A stretch of 64,000 bases of DNA from the NCBI GenBank assembly GCA_008828725.1, contig MEHQ01001723.1, positions 62,001-126,000 of the forward strand, read 5' to 3'. This stretch comes from Saccharina japonica. Its lineage: Eukaryota; Sar; Phaeophyceae; Laminariales; Laminariaceae. The notes under the pieces were generated by a model. It was given only the letters and a program-made list of their open reading frames with translations. It had not been told where the DNA came from and ran no database searches. The translations under genes and the position numbers were made by a program. The first letter of the stretch is position 1, and every line of letters begins with the position of its first letter. Below, in pieces: positions 23,612 through 37,025 of this stretch.

Positions 23612-23955
23612 CCGGTCGCCCCGGTAGACTCGTGGCCAGCTTCAAATACTACTAGCGTTGGTTCCCGACTTCAAATCCCACCGTGGTGAGAGAATTTTTC
23701 CTTTTTTACTAGAAACATAATAAGGAACTAATTGCTGAGCGCGCCTTCGTGGCGTGTATAGGCGGAATCCGACGCAAGCCGACGAGGGAAGAAAGTGCTG
23801 AAACTTTCTCGCGATAAAAGTGCAAGGCGCGTACTGTAGTGGGGAGGGGAGAGAAGAGCCTACTTAGAGACCCCGGATCTGAGTTACGACTTAATAGGGA
23901 GAAATAATAAGAAGGGCAAAGATAATAAATGGGATGGGCAAAGTAAAACAAACAG
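23612..23955 (+). mobile_element. tRNA-derived SINE, copy B (diverged)
   Basis: Starts with the same CCGGTCGCCCCGGT as the copy at 37,026. A degenerate B-box-like GACTTCAAATCCC follows at about 23,669. The body shared with the other copy includes GACGAGGGAAGAAAGTGCTG, GAGCCTACTT and GACCCCGGATCTGAGTTA. It ends in an A-rich tail at AAAGTAAAACAAACAG. Confidence 0.65.
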
Positions 23956-24377
23956 CTCGTGGAAGGCAGCAAGCGTGGCATCAGAAAACCGCAAAACAAG
24001 CAACACCTATCAGCTAAGGATAGGTATATTGCTATTGCATGTGCCTTGCTGGATACCAGCCTCTCGAGCAGCACAACCAGGTGATACAAGTGAGTTTGTG
24101 TAGTCGTGTTTTACCCCGTCGGGTACGCGTTTGCAACGGGTACCCGGGCTTGCTCCGATGAATTACACGTACCTGTGGCGGGTTACCCCCTTGGTTCATA
24201 ATTAAGTACATGGGTAGTGCGGTGCTCCCGGGCACTCGAATACTGCGCATATTTTTGATCGAGCATGCAATAGTATTTGCGCACAGGAAACTATCAAAAC
24301 ATATATACAACGTTGTGTATGGAGCCAGGGGGGCCCAGGGATTTGGATACCATACACCTAGCCCCCCCCCCCCCCTC

Positions 24378-26342
24378 ATATATTTTTTGTCTATGGGTTG
24401 GGTTGGCGTCGCCTGGCGACGACGCTGTAAAACATGCCTCTCACTGCGTGATCTAGACAACCAGGGTGCCGTTTTTTTCTTGTTTTCTTTTGGCGGTTAC
24501 CCAAGGCTGGCGGTCGAGTAGATCGTTTGTGCGGGGTCGGGAACCTCAACTCCGCACAAGGGGAATGATCGTATCACGTAGTGTGATATGGTAAGGCATT
24601 CATAAGGCAGATACATAGTGCTATTGCTGTCCCAGGAAGTAGCCACACCAGACATTAAATTAACTCATTGAAGCTGTCATCCATATGCAAGTCCGCCTGG
24701 CAAGCGGTTCTTAGTAGGATGCAGGTCAACCTTCATGCGACTCGCCCAACACCTCACGGCGCTTCGCGCTTGGTGCTAGCAATGTCTGCCTGGTGGGTGA
24801 AAACCCGACATGCTCCGTCCCGGCATTGTAGGGATGCGAGGGTCTATGGTCATACGACTACGGCCATGCATGAAAATGAAGTACACCCCCCCCCGGAGGC
24901 CTCGAAAAGAATGCTTTGCACGTTTTTGTTTTGTGTGTCGGTGTACGTGATTTGTGTGACAATACCGGAGAGGCGCAAACCCTCACATCGAGTACAATAC
25001 CACCGTAATATTGGCAGTATGAATAGATGCCTCGTCTTAGTACGGCATCCAAGTCCCCACCCAGCGGCAACATAATCACACACAAAGCAACCGCTTGCAG
25101 TGTTCGACTGCTGTAGCTGCGGGAAGCGCTATGCTGCTGTAGTGCCAAGATGTACCTGTGCGAGCAAGGATGATGCTGCAGCTCGGTCGTAAGGCAAGGC
25201 AACAAAGATACATCAGGTACCACAGGTACGTACGTACGTACGCACGTACGTGCGAGTATGATTTTGCCAAATGACAGGTACGGTGTTCGTATGTAGGATC
25301 TCGTATACTCGTAGGGTGTCAAGGCTTTGACCACTATAAATAGTAATGAATTGACTTGTATACTGAGGGTACTACGGCTATGTTCAACAAACAACAGTCT
25401 GTGCAGGTCCGTACGCTGAAACGTAAGGGTTACAAACGATGCTACTACTGCAGTACTGTAGACTATGGTGCTCATGCTGTTGCTCGGAAAGGTAGCACTC
25501 AGGTTTGATGCTCTTCCGGGAGCCCATGCTGTCTGGCAAGTCCATCATTGAGAGTCTTGCCGTCGCCAAAGTCGTTCCCACGGCAGTGGCAAACCCACGC
25601 GATATCCCCCTCTCTCGCGACCTTCCTCAGGCAGTACTTATCCAGCCAAGCCTGCCGATCCCACAGCTCTTGAGGACCTTATGGTCCACCTTAGAGCGAG
25701 CTCATAGCTCCTTTTTACCGCTCACTACGGCAACTGTCGCTCTGACACTACGCAGCTGCGGCCTGTACGGGTCGCAGTGTCACCCAGTCGTATTGTAGTC
25801 ATATGAAAAGACTTGAATCAAGCAGGGGGAGGGGGGGGGGTTCTCCTGTCGTGCACGGCCGTAGTCTTTTGACCATAGACCCTCGTATCCCTACAATGCC
25901 GGGACGGAGCACGTTGGACTTTCACCAACCGGGCAGACATTGCTTGCACCAAGCGCGAAGCGCCGTGAGGTATTGGGCGAGTCGCATGGAGGGTGAGCTG
26001 CATCTTGCTAAGAACCGCCTCTGAGGCGGACTTGCATATGGACGACAGCTTCAATGAGTTAATTTAATTTCTGGTGTGGCCACTTCCGGAGACAGCAATG
26101 GGAGCACTATGTAAGTGCCTCGCGGATGCCTTACCATATTAACACTACGTGATACGATAATCCCCCTTGTGCGAAGCAAAGGTTCTCCACCCCGCACAAA
26201 TGATCTAACTCGACCGCCAGCTTTGGTGACCGCCAAACAAAAAAAGCCACCCTGGTTGTCTAGCTCACGCAGCGAGTGGCGTGTTTTACAGCGTCGTTGC
26301 CACCCGACGCCAACCCAACATAAACATATAATATATTTACAT
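24378..26342. mobile_element. DNA-transposon-like element with arms of about 525 bp in inverted orientation
   Basis: The left arm (24,378-24,905) and right arm (25,818-26,342) are reverse complements over essentially their whole length. The outer ends pair as GGGTTGGGTTGGCGTCGCC against GACGCCAACCCAACATAAAC. The inner ends pair through ATTGAAGCTGTCATCCATATG and CCGGCATTGTAGGGATGCGAG. The 0.9 kb interior has no recognised transposase. It contains an ACGT run at 25,225-25,250. Open frames in the arms (MKLSSICKSA-type on both) are mirror products of the repeat. Relatives lie at 18.5, 42.0-42.45 and 54.96-55.43 kb. Confidence 0.75.
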
Positions 26343-26344
26343 AA

Positions 26345-29300
26345 AGGCGCCCTACCGTCCCCTGATATCAGCTTTTATGTAGTTATTGATGAGGCGTAGA
26401 CGGAAGAGACGGTGTCAGGTACCCGCCCCTCTGTCAGGAGGATCAAAGTTGAATAACTTGACTTGAGGTGTCGACAAAATATTTAACGGGCCCCATCGAA
26501 GAGGCTGTGGTGATGATGATATGACCTTCATGTTTAAAAAATTGCTTATCTTATTATATCGTGGGTTTATTATAGTGTGTTCACGTTTTCACGGTCATCC
26601 AGTACGTAGCATATGTTAGGTGTACCTTTAAATCTGTACGTACAAAACCCATTATCAATTTGTCACGTCCGATCTACTACTGGTAGGACGTATTACTCGC
26701 CGCCTACTTGCACCATGTGATTTACGTGTCGCCGATGCAATATCCGTCGACATACCTGATTGAGGTGCTCTCGTGTTCGAGCCCCTGAACGTTTTTCTAC
26801 ATTAGTTTTGAAGGTATCTTTGATATATGGCGAGGTGTATCGCTCCGGGAAGACGAAAATGATCGAGTAACCGGTTACCCGGGTCCACACGGCGGGTAAT
26901 AGGTTTAACCGGTACCTGAACGGGTAGCGATATGTTTACGTACTACCCATCGGGTACCCGTTCGGTTGACGAACGGGTTACAACTCTATCAGTAGACTGC
27001 GAGAGCAACGCGACTATCATCCAAGCAGTTGAGATATTGTGACATTGCCAAGGTACAACTTCAACTTGTCTCGTCGAGGACGACAACAGTTGCCGTCGAC
27101 GAGCTAGATGTTGATAAACAAAGTCCAACGCAGCTGTTGATAGGAAATAAATACGTTTAATAAAACGTACGTGCTAGCGTGAAACGTGCATGGCCTGTTT
27201 TCCCCTCCTCTGACTACTGCACCACACAAACATTTCCAGATGTGTGGGCTGAGATGTCCCGATCCGATCAGCAAGAATATGACTCCCGTTCTATGTTGTT
27301 GGTCTCTGGGGCTCTTCCCTCTTCACAGGGCTTGCATTTCAAAATGTAAAAGTCGCAATCTCAGTTCCTTCTGCCGGGACCGCTGCCACGGTGGTGACGG
27401 CCATTTCCTTGCCCCCTGTTCAGACACCGGCACCCATAGCGAAGTGGGATCGCACGTTGACCCTTGTTACCAAAGCTTCGGGCACTTCAACTGCAATATT
27501 TTCCCGTAGTCGTGGCTTGGGGTACGGTAGAATTTGGAGATCTAATACTGCTACCTAAGGGATCAGTACCGGTAGGCGAGCGAATCCCATAGAAACTCGA
27601 CGCTGTCGATTATCAAGGCGCGTCAACGGAATGTACATGATGGAGGTGGGGTCGCAGACTCGTTTCAACCACCATGAAACGTCGCAGCAATTGTTTTCCA
27701 CATGGAGTCCACGCCGGTGCGTGTTGCTATCGAAGGGTAACAATTAGATGGCATGCTGATATTCGAGTCTGGTGCGTTTTTCAATCGTGCCTGCAAAGGT
27801 TGTTTGTTGTCGAATGCATCCCTGACAAACAAATAACGGGGTTGTAACAGAACAAAGAGCGTACCGGAGGAGGAAAGCGTGTGTTTTCTAACGGGGGTAC
27901 GCTAATGTGTTATCACGCATGGTATACGACGGTACTCCAGTGATCGCCATGACCCCTCACACGTGCGGCCAGATAAAGGCCGTGCCTTGGTCACAAACCA
28001 GGGTTTTGTGCAACACATGTGCTGAGCATGCTATTGCTGCGCTCTGTGGCTAGCCGTGATGATTTACCGATGACTATCTCCTGATTCAAAACTCCTCCTT
28101 TCGAAGGTGGACTCGAGTTCTCGTCGCCATATCGATTTCTAGGTCCGACCTCAACGTTAGAGCATTGGTGAACACACCACAAGACCGAGCATTCCCAGGA
28201 CTCTGCATTGCCGCACTGGGTCATTACCCCAGATGCTCAGATCGAGAGGTTGGTTTAGGTTGAAACCAGGTACCTCTGTCCACGCTCACTCTCTCTTGTG
28301 GTACCGAGAGCGATACATAGCCTAGGGACCAGGCGTCATCGTACGTATGTTGACAATCTATACGCTTGCGTGATCTGAACCACGTACATATCGACATGTG
28401 GCAATCGTCTGCAAGTAGGGGACTATCTATTGGTCCCTGGCATGCCTACCCTCCCGACCGGCAACCCGCGATAGCGGACAGGGAAGAAGGGACTTGACTG
28501 CGTCGATCGGTTGGATCGTTTCCTTTGCCCCTTAGCATTTTATGAACGGATCACGCATCTTCAGAAAGCTTCGCCTAACCAAACACTTCTCTCAGGCACC
28601 TGAAGCTCATGCTGTCTCCCTCAACCCAGTTGTTGCACATCGCCTCGTCCTGTAACGGGTCAAAACATTCACGGAAAGGAAATGGGGGGGCGGTGGTCGG
28701 TACATAATCGAGAGAAGGGAACGGAGTGAGCGGTATCTGTGTGGACATTCAACGGTTTCTTGCGGGACACCCATGGAACGCCCAATGCGACTTAGGCTTA
28801 GGATGCGTCTGTACCATGTAGGATACCCCGAAGATCACACTCCATGGGATGTGGAAGAATAATTTACGGTCAATGGAAAAAAATGTGTTATCTCGTTTTT
28901 ACCAGGTATCGAAATTCGCGTCGTCCTATTGGTGACAAATCTCGACCGGGCGATTTATTTCAGTGGCTTCGTAGGCCAGGGAGTGAAGGGAAGGGCTCGA
29001 GTTCGGTTTCAACGTTTGAATATTACTCGGTTTCCTGCAGGCCATGCCATGATATTCCAGGCCATTTGAACATTAGACGTGCCTGTACAATGTGTAACAC
29101 GCTGATTGGGACATTCCACGGAATATACCATTAGGCAACACAGTCCATGGGAGAACAGGGGGCGGCGGGGGGTGGGCGGGGGAGGGGGCTTATTGCGATA
29201 AACGCGCCTACCGTCGTAGGTCCCTTCCGTGATATACCCACCGCTGAACTACCTACGTTATCGGTCGCCAACCACCTCATGACCTGGAACGCGTTTGCAG

Positions 29301-30425
29301 TTGCATTGCGTACACCTGCTGTGTATAAATCTAGGTGGTAGCACAACTGGACGACAGGAGTCGTTCTGCACAACAATTCGTTTGGAATACTTTGTATGGC
29401 ACGTACTATGGTTTCGTGGACATTCAAAGCGGGGACAGGGAGAGAGGTGCACCGACATGTTTTTGAGATCCATCACTTGAGAAGCTCTTAAACTTTAATA
29501 CGTCATCTGCAAGTTGCCCTGGACTGTTTGTTACCGAATTAAAAGTGCAACCAGAGAGACATTCTGATGGCGAACAGCAGATTGCATTCCCAAACTAGAG
29601 TGGTTTTCCGAGATTTGCGTTAAAATTCCTATTAATAGTGAGTCATGAGACATATTAGCCCTAACTTCGCTACCGCTAGTGTGGCACGCCTCCCCGCCAG
29701 TAGGTCAGCAGTGCAAGCAGCACATGCTACAACGGGGGTGCATGTACCTACATCTCGGGAGGCATCGTCGTCAGTTCAGGGGGTTTACGAACGTCGCCCG
29801 ACAAACTGCCTACCGAGACAAATACAAAACGTGTGACGTGGTGAGCAATCAAACGCATTAGCGTACGAAGATATATATTGTAGAAACCTACACTGCATTC
29901 CATTGATGTTGGGGTAGCCGCTCAGTTCGAAAGCATCCGTGAGTCACACGTATGTCAACTAAACAGAACTACCCTAAATTTAGCATGCGTGCGACACCAG
30001 CGTCATGAATATATCATGCCGCGAAGAGTTCCGTATATGTATGAGGTAGCCTCGAGAAAAAATAGGTGCCCACTTGCTGTGGAATGCGCCCAATAGTATG
30101 CAGTTCGCTAGATCTTAGGATATAGCGCAGGGACTACTGACGATCAATAGGATATGTCCAGATCACGGGCATGGTAGTGGGGATCGTATCCAGAAGTCAT
30201 GACCTACTTCAAGCTGTTCGCGCCAAAGACTAGGGCATCTCACCAAACTCGACGGAGTTCGAAACACACAACAGAATTCAAAATTTATGGTAGGATGCAA
30301 GCACGAAAAGCACAAACGATCTTAAGACAGTGGATATCGCGTCCAAGACAACTTCTCAGTCTTTTACTTCAAAGGGGTAAGGTAGGCCCACGTGCCAGTG
30401 ACTTTTCATACGGTTAAAGTAGGAT
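26345..30425. other. Intergenic, little recognised
   Basis: An ACCCG/CGGGT-rich stretch with overlapping inverted words (for example GGGTACCCGTTC) lies at 26,866-26,980. The 17-base word shared with the 10.9 kb tandem repeat is at about 29,115. The remaining frames (27,186-27,509 and 28,844-29,134 plus) have no recognisable motif. Confidence 0.4.
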
Positions 30426-30428
30426 AGA

Positions 30429-31006
30429 TGTTACCATACAAACGCCGAGATCCATACGTAAATATTTTGTCATGTGCAGTCACTACGCACTGTACGAGTA
30501 TATGAGTATCTTATTCTAGATATTCGGGTAATTGCAATATGCGGATAGATTGCAAGTTCGTCTTACTCGTAGTGCGCTCTGTTGTATGCCCAAAGCATCT
30601 TCATCAGGAATGATGCTGAGAACGTTGCTAGAATATTACTATGACGTTTTAGGGAACATTACAGGAAACAGTACCGACTACGGTTAAATGTAATTCCCCG
30701 TAGCATGGGCATTGTACCAATATGATCAGGTGCAAGCATCGCCCACCTCGATCACTCTACTCTTCTTTTCTCTCTTCTCCTCTTCTCTATTCTACTCTAC
30801 TCCACTTTCCACTCCTCTTCTCTTCCTATCTTCTCCCTTTACGTCGATCTCTCAGATAAATCGTTTTTGCACTATGGCCAAATAAGCGCCTTTTCAAACC
30901 ATGACTTTTCTTCTTCTTCACAAGTGATTTTTCACAGACACTTCGGTGCCACCTCTGCCATCTCTCTCCACAGAGACAGGGCCTCGACACACGCGTCATT
31001 CGTTCA
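30429..31006 (+). repeat. 5' LTR
   Basis: TGTTACCATA to CGTTCA. It contains a long polypyrimidine stretch (30,760-30,840). It aligns end to end with 34,009-34,586 at about nine bases in ten by eye. Confidence 0.75.
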
Positions 31007-31020
31007 GGTTATGAGCCTCG
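31007..31020 (+). promoter_or_regulatory. Putative primer-binding site, half-tRNA(iMet) type
   Basis: GGTTATGAGCCTCG directly follows the LTR CA. GGTTATGAGCC is complementary to GGCTCATAACC, the form expected of an initiator-tRNA anticodon arm (CAU anticodon). Drosophila copia uses a very similar site (GGTTATGGGCCC), primed by a half tRNA. The assignment is by this resemblance only. Confidence 0.5.
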
Positions 31021-34008
31021 AATTTGGTCTACACACCGACTGGCACCACGGAACGACGTCTCCCAGCGAGCTCGTCACGGTCTACATTTGAAGGAATTTC
31101 AAGTTTTGAAGTGCGGAGGAATTTGATTTTTGCTCCAAAAATCAGAAGATCATCATCTACACGACTTCATCGACATCGACTTTCTTTGTCGATTTTCATC
31201 AAGCACGTTCGGCAGGGTTACTACAAGGAGTACTGCTTTCACTCTTCTACGCGCGAGGCAGGTAAAGAGAATGCTGTCACTCTTTTACGCGGATAGCATG
31301 TGAGTATGCGAGTATTAAGTCCGGTTTCACTATTCTGTGCGCGAAACTCGTACTCGTACATTCAACATCGTTTTCACGCTGTAATTGCAAAAATAAGCCA
31401 CATACTATTTTAGTAACACAACACGCAAAGCTTTGTTTTCGATAATATGATACTTTGAAGCTGTAAGCGCGAAACACGTCAAAAAACTATTCTGCTCATC
31501 ACACGCGAAGCTAGTTCCACACTACTTCCACGCTGTAAAGCACGAAGAAACGTTACAAGACCGCTGTTTCTCCGCCATCACAACTAAAGTAAGTTTTGAG
31601 GCGGCTCCACGCCAGTCGCACGTGTCGGGTCGTTATTTAAACCGTTTCTTCAAGCTACTAGGCGCGAAGCACGTACAAATATATTTGTCCCTGTGCAAGT
31701 ATCGACGAGAAGACCTACACTTGCTGAAATATTCAGTCAGGTCGTTGACGAATCTGCCACTCAGCGTAGCATCGGGGGGATAACCTCCTGCCTACATCTA
31801 GGGATCCTTTTCAAACAACGGTGTTAACGCTTTTACGCATAAGCACGACTTAATACACGGAAGGAAAACTCATTATCACCTACTGTATATGGGAGAGAAG
31901 GCCAACAAGCGTTGCATCACGCATCCAGGCCGCTGATGAAATCAGCTACATAGCCTGCCACGGGAGAGTCGACTCCTTTTGGTTTATCTGCTAGTATCAG
32001 CTTGTACATCTACTTTGACTACTGCTACTACTATATGAGAAACGCTGCAACAGCACTACGTCGACTTCTGGAAGTACCGACGGTCTTCCCTGCAGCAATT
32101 CATTTCCATTTTGGGTTTCAAGCTTTTCATTCAGAGTAGGAAACGACAACACAGCCGCCTGCGATCTCATCAGGGTCCAGTTCCACAGCATCATCACCGA
32201 AGCATTCATCAAGCAGCTGGCCATCATCGTATTCAGCACATTGGGGACCAGCTACGTATTCGGCGACATCATAGGCAAAACGTGAACACTGCTCTGAGTG
32301 TATTTTTCTCGTTCTTAAGAAAATAGGGAGTTCCAACATTTTCTTGTTGCATTCCTGGAAAAAAATGCTATAACACGGCACAACACGCGGCACAGCCGCA
32401 ACAACAACAACCGGCACACGCACTGCTGTTCGAACAACACGGGTCAGCACAACATTACGGACTGACAGCGAGAACAGGTCTTCACCATCTCTTCAGGTCT
32501 AGGTTGCCATCATCAACATCATGCCACAGTCATCATCTATTCGTACATCTTGGTCTGCTCTGCTTCTACAAGTTATTTTCAACAAGACCGTCTACAGAAG
32601 ATCATCAGCAACAGCACCACGTTTTTTTCTTCAACTACTACTGCAACTACATGTTCAACAAGGTCTACGCAACAACAGCACGGAAACGAAGATCGACATG
32701 ACCATGAGCAGAAGCAACTAAGTACTAGAGCTGTATTGTATTTCTGTAGGTTGCCTTTTCCCGTCTTTTCTTCAGATTGGTTTTCGTGGGTGGGGTGTTG
32801 TTGTTTACTTTTTCACTGTTGGCTTTGCTTCTTGCTGTACGTAGAGTATTTTCACACGAGAATGTTATATGTAAGATCAAACATGATGATAACTGTTGTA
32901 TGCCGTCACGGATGTACATCTACCTTGTTATCAGCTGATTATTAGCTTTCCACAGCTTTTATTTGAGTACGTATCATAAATACACATTCACAATGCTAAA
33001 TGTTTTACACACATATCAGTGTATAGCTGGACACATACTTGTATACGTCCACGGTTTGTTCTTAGTTTTGTCCTAGGATCCATTGGGGGGGCGTCGCACA
33101 AGTGCAGTAGACACTTTCTTACGTTTTATTTGCTAGGATACAGCTCGCTGGTCAACACCACAGCATCACGACTATATTTTGCGATACGATTGCGCCCAAC
33201 GTAGTAAATTGCCGTACTGTCGGTACTCGTAGATATATTTCGAGTACGTACGTACATACATGTACACAACTGAATAGTGCACTTTTCGCTGTAGTCGACG
33301 AGCGTCATCTGTTTGTTACTTCGATTTCATGTTGCTCTAGGTATCAATTCAGGGGGCGCGTTGAACACCCATCATACGGGTTATGGCTTCCTTTCGAGGG
33401 TATACATTGCTGGTATTCATACTACGATTTATTTTCTTCTTTGACGTTGCTTACACCAGGTACTACTCTGCAGGACTCATATGAGTGCGTACGCACGTCT
33501 ATGCTGCACACTGAACACACGACACAGTTTTATCAAAAGTCTCTTCAACTATCCAATGTTGATTTCTGGATAGATGAGTATTCACACGTACTGGTACACA
33601 CAGTAGATTCATTGCTACTTTTTTCTGGGTACACACCCACCGACTTTCTTTGTTTCTGCAACTTTACGTCCTATTCCGTAGCTCTGTTATTGAAGCATTC
33701 AGTTCAGAGGGCGGGTTGCAAGTACAGTAAATAACATTCTACGTTTTATATTGTAGTTTATGACTTAGTCATGCACAACTACGACTAGCTTTTCTGACAT
33801 GAGTACCCCCATATTGCCACCGCATCACACGGGACTTAATATGTAGTGAACTTAGGGTTTACTGTTTTCCATATTTCCGCTGCAATCGCGCAGGACTGAA
33901 TATGTTGTACAACTCTTTCATTCTTCACTCGTTCATTCTGAGTTTTTGAGAGAAACGTTTCTACACCGTAAGCCTTACTCTAGCTACTAACTTTCATCAC
34001 GGGGGCAT

Positions 34009-34586
34009 GTTAGCATATGAGCGTTGAAATATATACGTACCTATTTTGTGATATGCAGTCACTACGCACTGATACGAGTATATGAGTATCTTAGTATAAA
34101 TATTCGGGTAATTGCAATATATGCGGATAGACTACGAGTTTGTCTTATTCGTAGTGCGCTCTGTTGTATGCCCAGATAATCTTCATCAGAAATAAAGCTG
34201 AGAACGTGGCTAGAACGTTACTATAACGTTGTAAGGGACATTACAGGGAACAGTACGGACTACGGTTGAATGTAACTCCCCGTAGCATGGACTTTGGACC
34301 GAGATGATCAGGTGCAGGCGTCGCCCACCTCGGTCACTCTACTCTTATATCTTCTCTTCTCCTCTTCTCTACTCCACTCTACTCCACTTTCGACTCCTCT
34401 TCTCTTCTCTTCTTCTCCCTTGCCATTGATCTCTCAGATCAATCTTTTTTCCACTATGGCCAAATAGGCGCCTTTTTAAACCATGATTTTTCTTCTTCTT
34501 CACAAGTGATCTTCACAGACGCTGCGATGCCACCTCTACCATCTCTCTAAACAGAGACAGAGCCTTGACACACGCGTCATTCTTCC
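34009..34586 (+). repeat. 3' LTR
   Basis: TGTTAGCATA to CTTCCA, the same length as the 5' LTR, with the same polypyrimidine block at 34,340-34,425. Small paired substitutions and indels distinguish the copies. Confidence 0.75.
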
Positions 34587-34851
34587 AGATCCACACCTTT
34601 GAAGCCCAATGTCACAGACAATGCCCGTGGTTTCGAAATCGTGTGAACTAAACGAGACAAATGGACCCATTCACCATGTATTCAACATACTGTTGATTAA
34701 AGTAAGCGTTCGACCCTAATGTGTTATGTGTTTTTCAGTTGGCACCGACAAGCCTCGTCGGCGACACATATTGGGGCCTGAACGAAGGCCCTCCTATATC
34801 AACCCGTACCACGGATAACGCTTTTACTTTAGCCTAGGTTGCGTAACTCAC

Positions 34852-34951
34852 ATAGGCGACGGTGTTGGCCTGGAAACGCGCGTCTTTCAGCAGTTCGAAG
34901 GTCGCGTTGGGAGGGCTGGAGATCGCCCCGCCCATGCATCCGGCATAATTC
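34852..34951 (-). CDS. PMP-repeat protein, exon 8
   Basis: Acceptor TTTAAGAG|G and donor TAT|GTGAGT enclose 100 bp. Joined to the AT left over from the exon at 38,670, it reads NYAGCMGGAISS then FELLKDARFQANTVAY. It has one GGAI and one FQAN motif, a complete PMP repeat. The next exon downstream was not found before the LTR element at 34,586. Confidence 0.75.
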
Positions 34952-34999
34952 CTCTTAAAGAGAGCATATGTGTTTACTCTGCCATGAATATAAAAAAGG

Positions 35000-36340
35000 A
35001 ACAAAACGAAGTAGGAAATAAAATAGCTGAGTGTGCAGCCAATGCCTTTGTGGTTGCCACCCGACAGCATGAAACACGAGATTCGACAGTGGTCACTCGT
35101 AGACACTGGCAGAATAAAAGAGAACTAGAGCAAGGGAGCTTCAAACATTTTCAAGCTGGAGTCAAACACACCGGTAATTATGTGTACAGAGATAAACATA
35201 TGACGTAAAGTACAACATCTGGGCGGTTTTGTTTGGAAACGATTGCTTGTTTAAGTAGGAACCCTTCTATGTTAGGTGGTACACTTCTGGCTCAAACTCG
35301 ATGTTCCTGACGGGGTATAGCAATGGATCATTGCATTCCGATACTTTTATATCCAATACGAATTTCAACAAGAGCTTTTGTTTGACAGGTAGCCCTCGGG
35401 TTTTGTATATATACATTCGCTTCAGCGTGTTGTCAAGTTCGATTGTGGGGTCATGTACGTGTTAAATGGGGTGCCTTACTAATAGTTTGCACTGGCTTCC
35501 TTACGGGGTGCGGTGACTTACTACTAATGATGGGGGGCTTCATGATAAGGTTATGTTTGACTTAGTACTACAGAAGATTTTTTTTTCACTACATATATAG
35601 ATATCCCTGAAAAAGGGGCCTCGTATCGATTGGGCGCTGTCGGTATCGTAGCTCGCATCTGTGGTCGTTAGATTGTGTTTGAGGACGCATCGGACGAGGC
35701 GGGGTTAAACACGACCGAATTCGCAGCACATATACTGTATGTTTTCACAGGTGAAGTCGGCAAGCTGAGAGACATTTGTACGTGGCTTAGGTTGAAACGA
35801 TCTCTACGAGCGTGCAGGTTATTGCAGGCAGTATGTCGTCAGGTATATAGCAGGACAATGAAATCCTCAACCAGGAGTGTGTTGGGGATGTGATAGAGGG
35901 AATCGAAGAAATGAGTGTGGAAGTGAGGTCGATAGGTTGTATTTAACAATGCCAGCGAATAGTAGTTGGGAACACAAGAGCCGCGAAAGGCGCGTGGTGA
36001 AAAACACGGAAATCAAATTAAGATGACACGGCGTCCAACAGAGAGTGTTTGCGAGACATAAATGGTAGGGCGGAAATCTCCACGATTGAGTGAGGTCAAG
36101 ACGGTATGAAAACAATTGTTTTCGCGCACGAAAACCAGAAACATTTATCGACCACGCAGGCGCGACAGCGGAATTCCCGAAACCACATACATGTCAGATC
36201 GCAGAGAAGGCGAGAAGCGGAAACAGTTGTGAGCGCGCTAGGTCAAAAGGTTTGACACAAACGAATTTATATACGCATGAGAGAGGGACCCAGTCCAAAG
36301 GGGAACCACGGAACCCGCAGCACGGTAGAGATAAGTGCCG
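35000..36340. other. Intron sequence of the PMP gene, nothing recognised
   Basis: Between PMP exons 8 and 7. The interval contains only short frames up to the MITE at 36,341. Confidence 0.4.
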
Positions 36341-36578
36341 GACGCGTGCTACGATAGAGGTAGAACGTTTAGGCTGAAGCATGTTTCCTAAACGATCGGG
36401 CTCCTAAACCAAAAGCGGTCGGAGTTTAGTTTTTGTGTTGTAACATTATTCATTGTGTACTTCAACCATGGTATTGTTCATCGGGTAGTCCTTGACTTTG
36501 AATCCAAAAACAGTGTTTGGGTGGGGTATAACAGCTTCTTAAGTCACCACCCTTAGAGCCATCCACGGTATGGGCGCA
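36341..36578. mobile_element. MITE, TGCTACGGTAG family (diverged copy)
   Basis: GACGCGTGCTACGATAGAGG starts a segment that aligns with the 39,374 element: ACGATCGG, CTAAcCcAAA-, GTCGGA-TTT- and CTTAAGT blocks in the same order. The right terminus is degraded (CCATCCACGGTATGG). Confidence 0.55.
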
Positions 36579-37025
36579 GAAGAATTTTCCATTCGCCTCA
36601 TATGAGGAACTCAATATCTAACCCGAAACATGACTTCGGAAACATTCGTCCGCGCAACTCGACCAAACCTTTCAATGCGGTAGTCCAAAAACAAATATAC
36701 CAGTAAACAAAAACAGTATCCGGTGGTTACTCACGCGAGGAGCACAGCCGGTCAGAAACTATTGAGCCTAAAAGTGGTACCCCTATCGTGGGATTACTCC
36801 TTAGCCGAGCCAAGGTGCGCATATATTGTGGCATGAGTCGTCGCACGTCAAAATTGAAATATGTGTCAACTCACGGGCCTCAACAAACTGCAGAGCTACC
36901 CCAACTGTTTGTATTACGACGTTAATTGTATAATATTCTTAGCCCCCCATGCCATTGCGTATCGGGCTTGCCTTACAATATTTCACAAGATGAGTTGCCG
37001 TGTGTGGTTCAAAACAGCTCTATAG

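Larger units (their letters stand above)
30429..34586 (+). mobile_element. LTR retrotransposon, non-autonomous (LARD-like), about 4.16 kb
   Basis: Two direct repeats of identical length (578 bp), both beginning TGTTA(C/G)CATA and ending in CA, flank about 3.0 kb. A primer-binding-site candidate abuts the 5' LTR and a short G-run, ACGGGGGCA, abuts the 3' LTR. The interior encodes no gag, protease, integrase or reverse transcriptase that I recognise, only short frames and CACGCTGTAA/CGCGAAGC-type subrepeats. A clean target duplication is not visible (ATAGA versus GATCC), so the insertion is old or recombined. Orientation + is set by the binding site. It lies just downstream of the last recognised exon of the PMP-repeat gene (minus strand), so possibly within that gene. 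Confidence 0.75.

Noticed and set aside
31007..34008. gag or pol genes inside the LTR element
   Set aside because: No reverse transcriptase, integrase or protease motif (for example no YVDD-like box) was seen in any frame.
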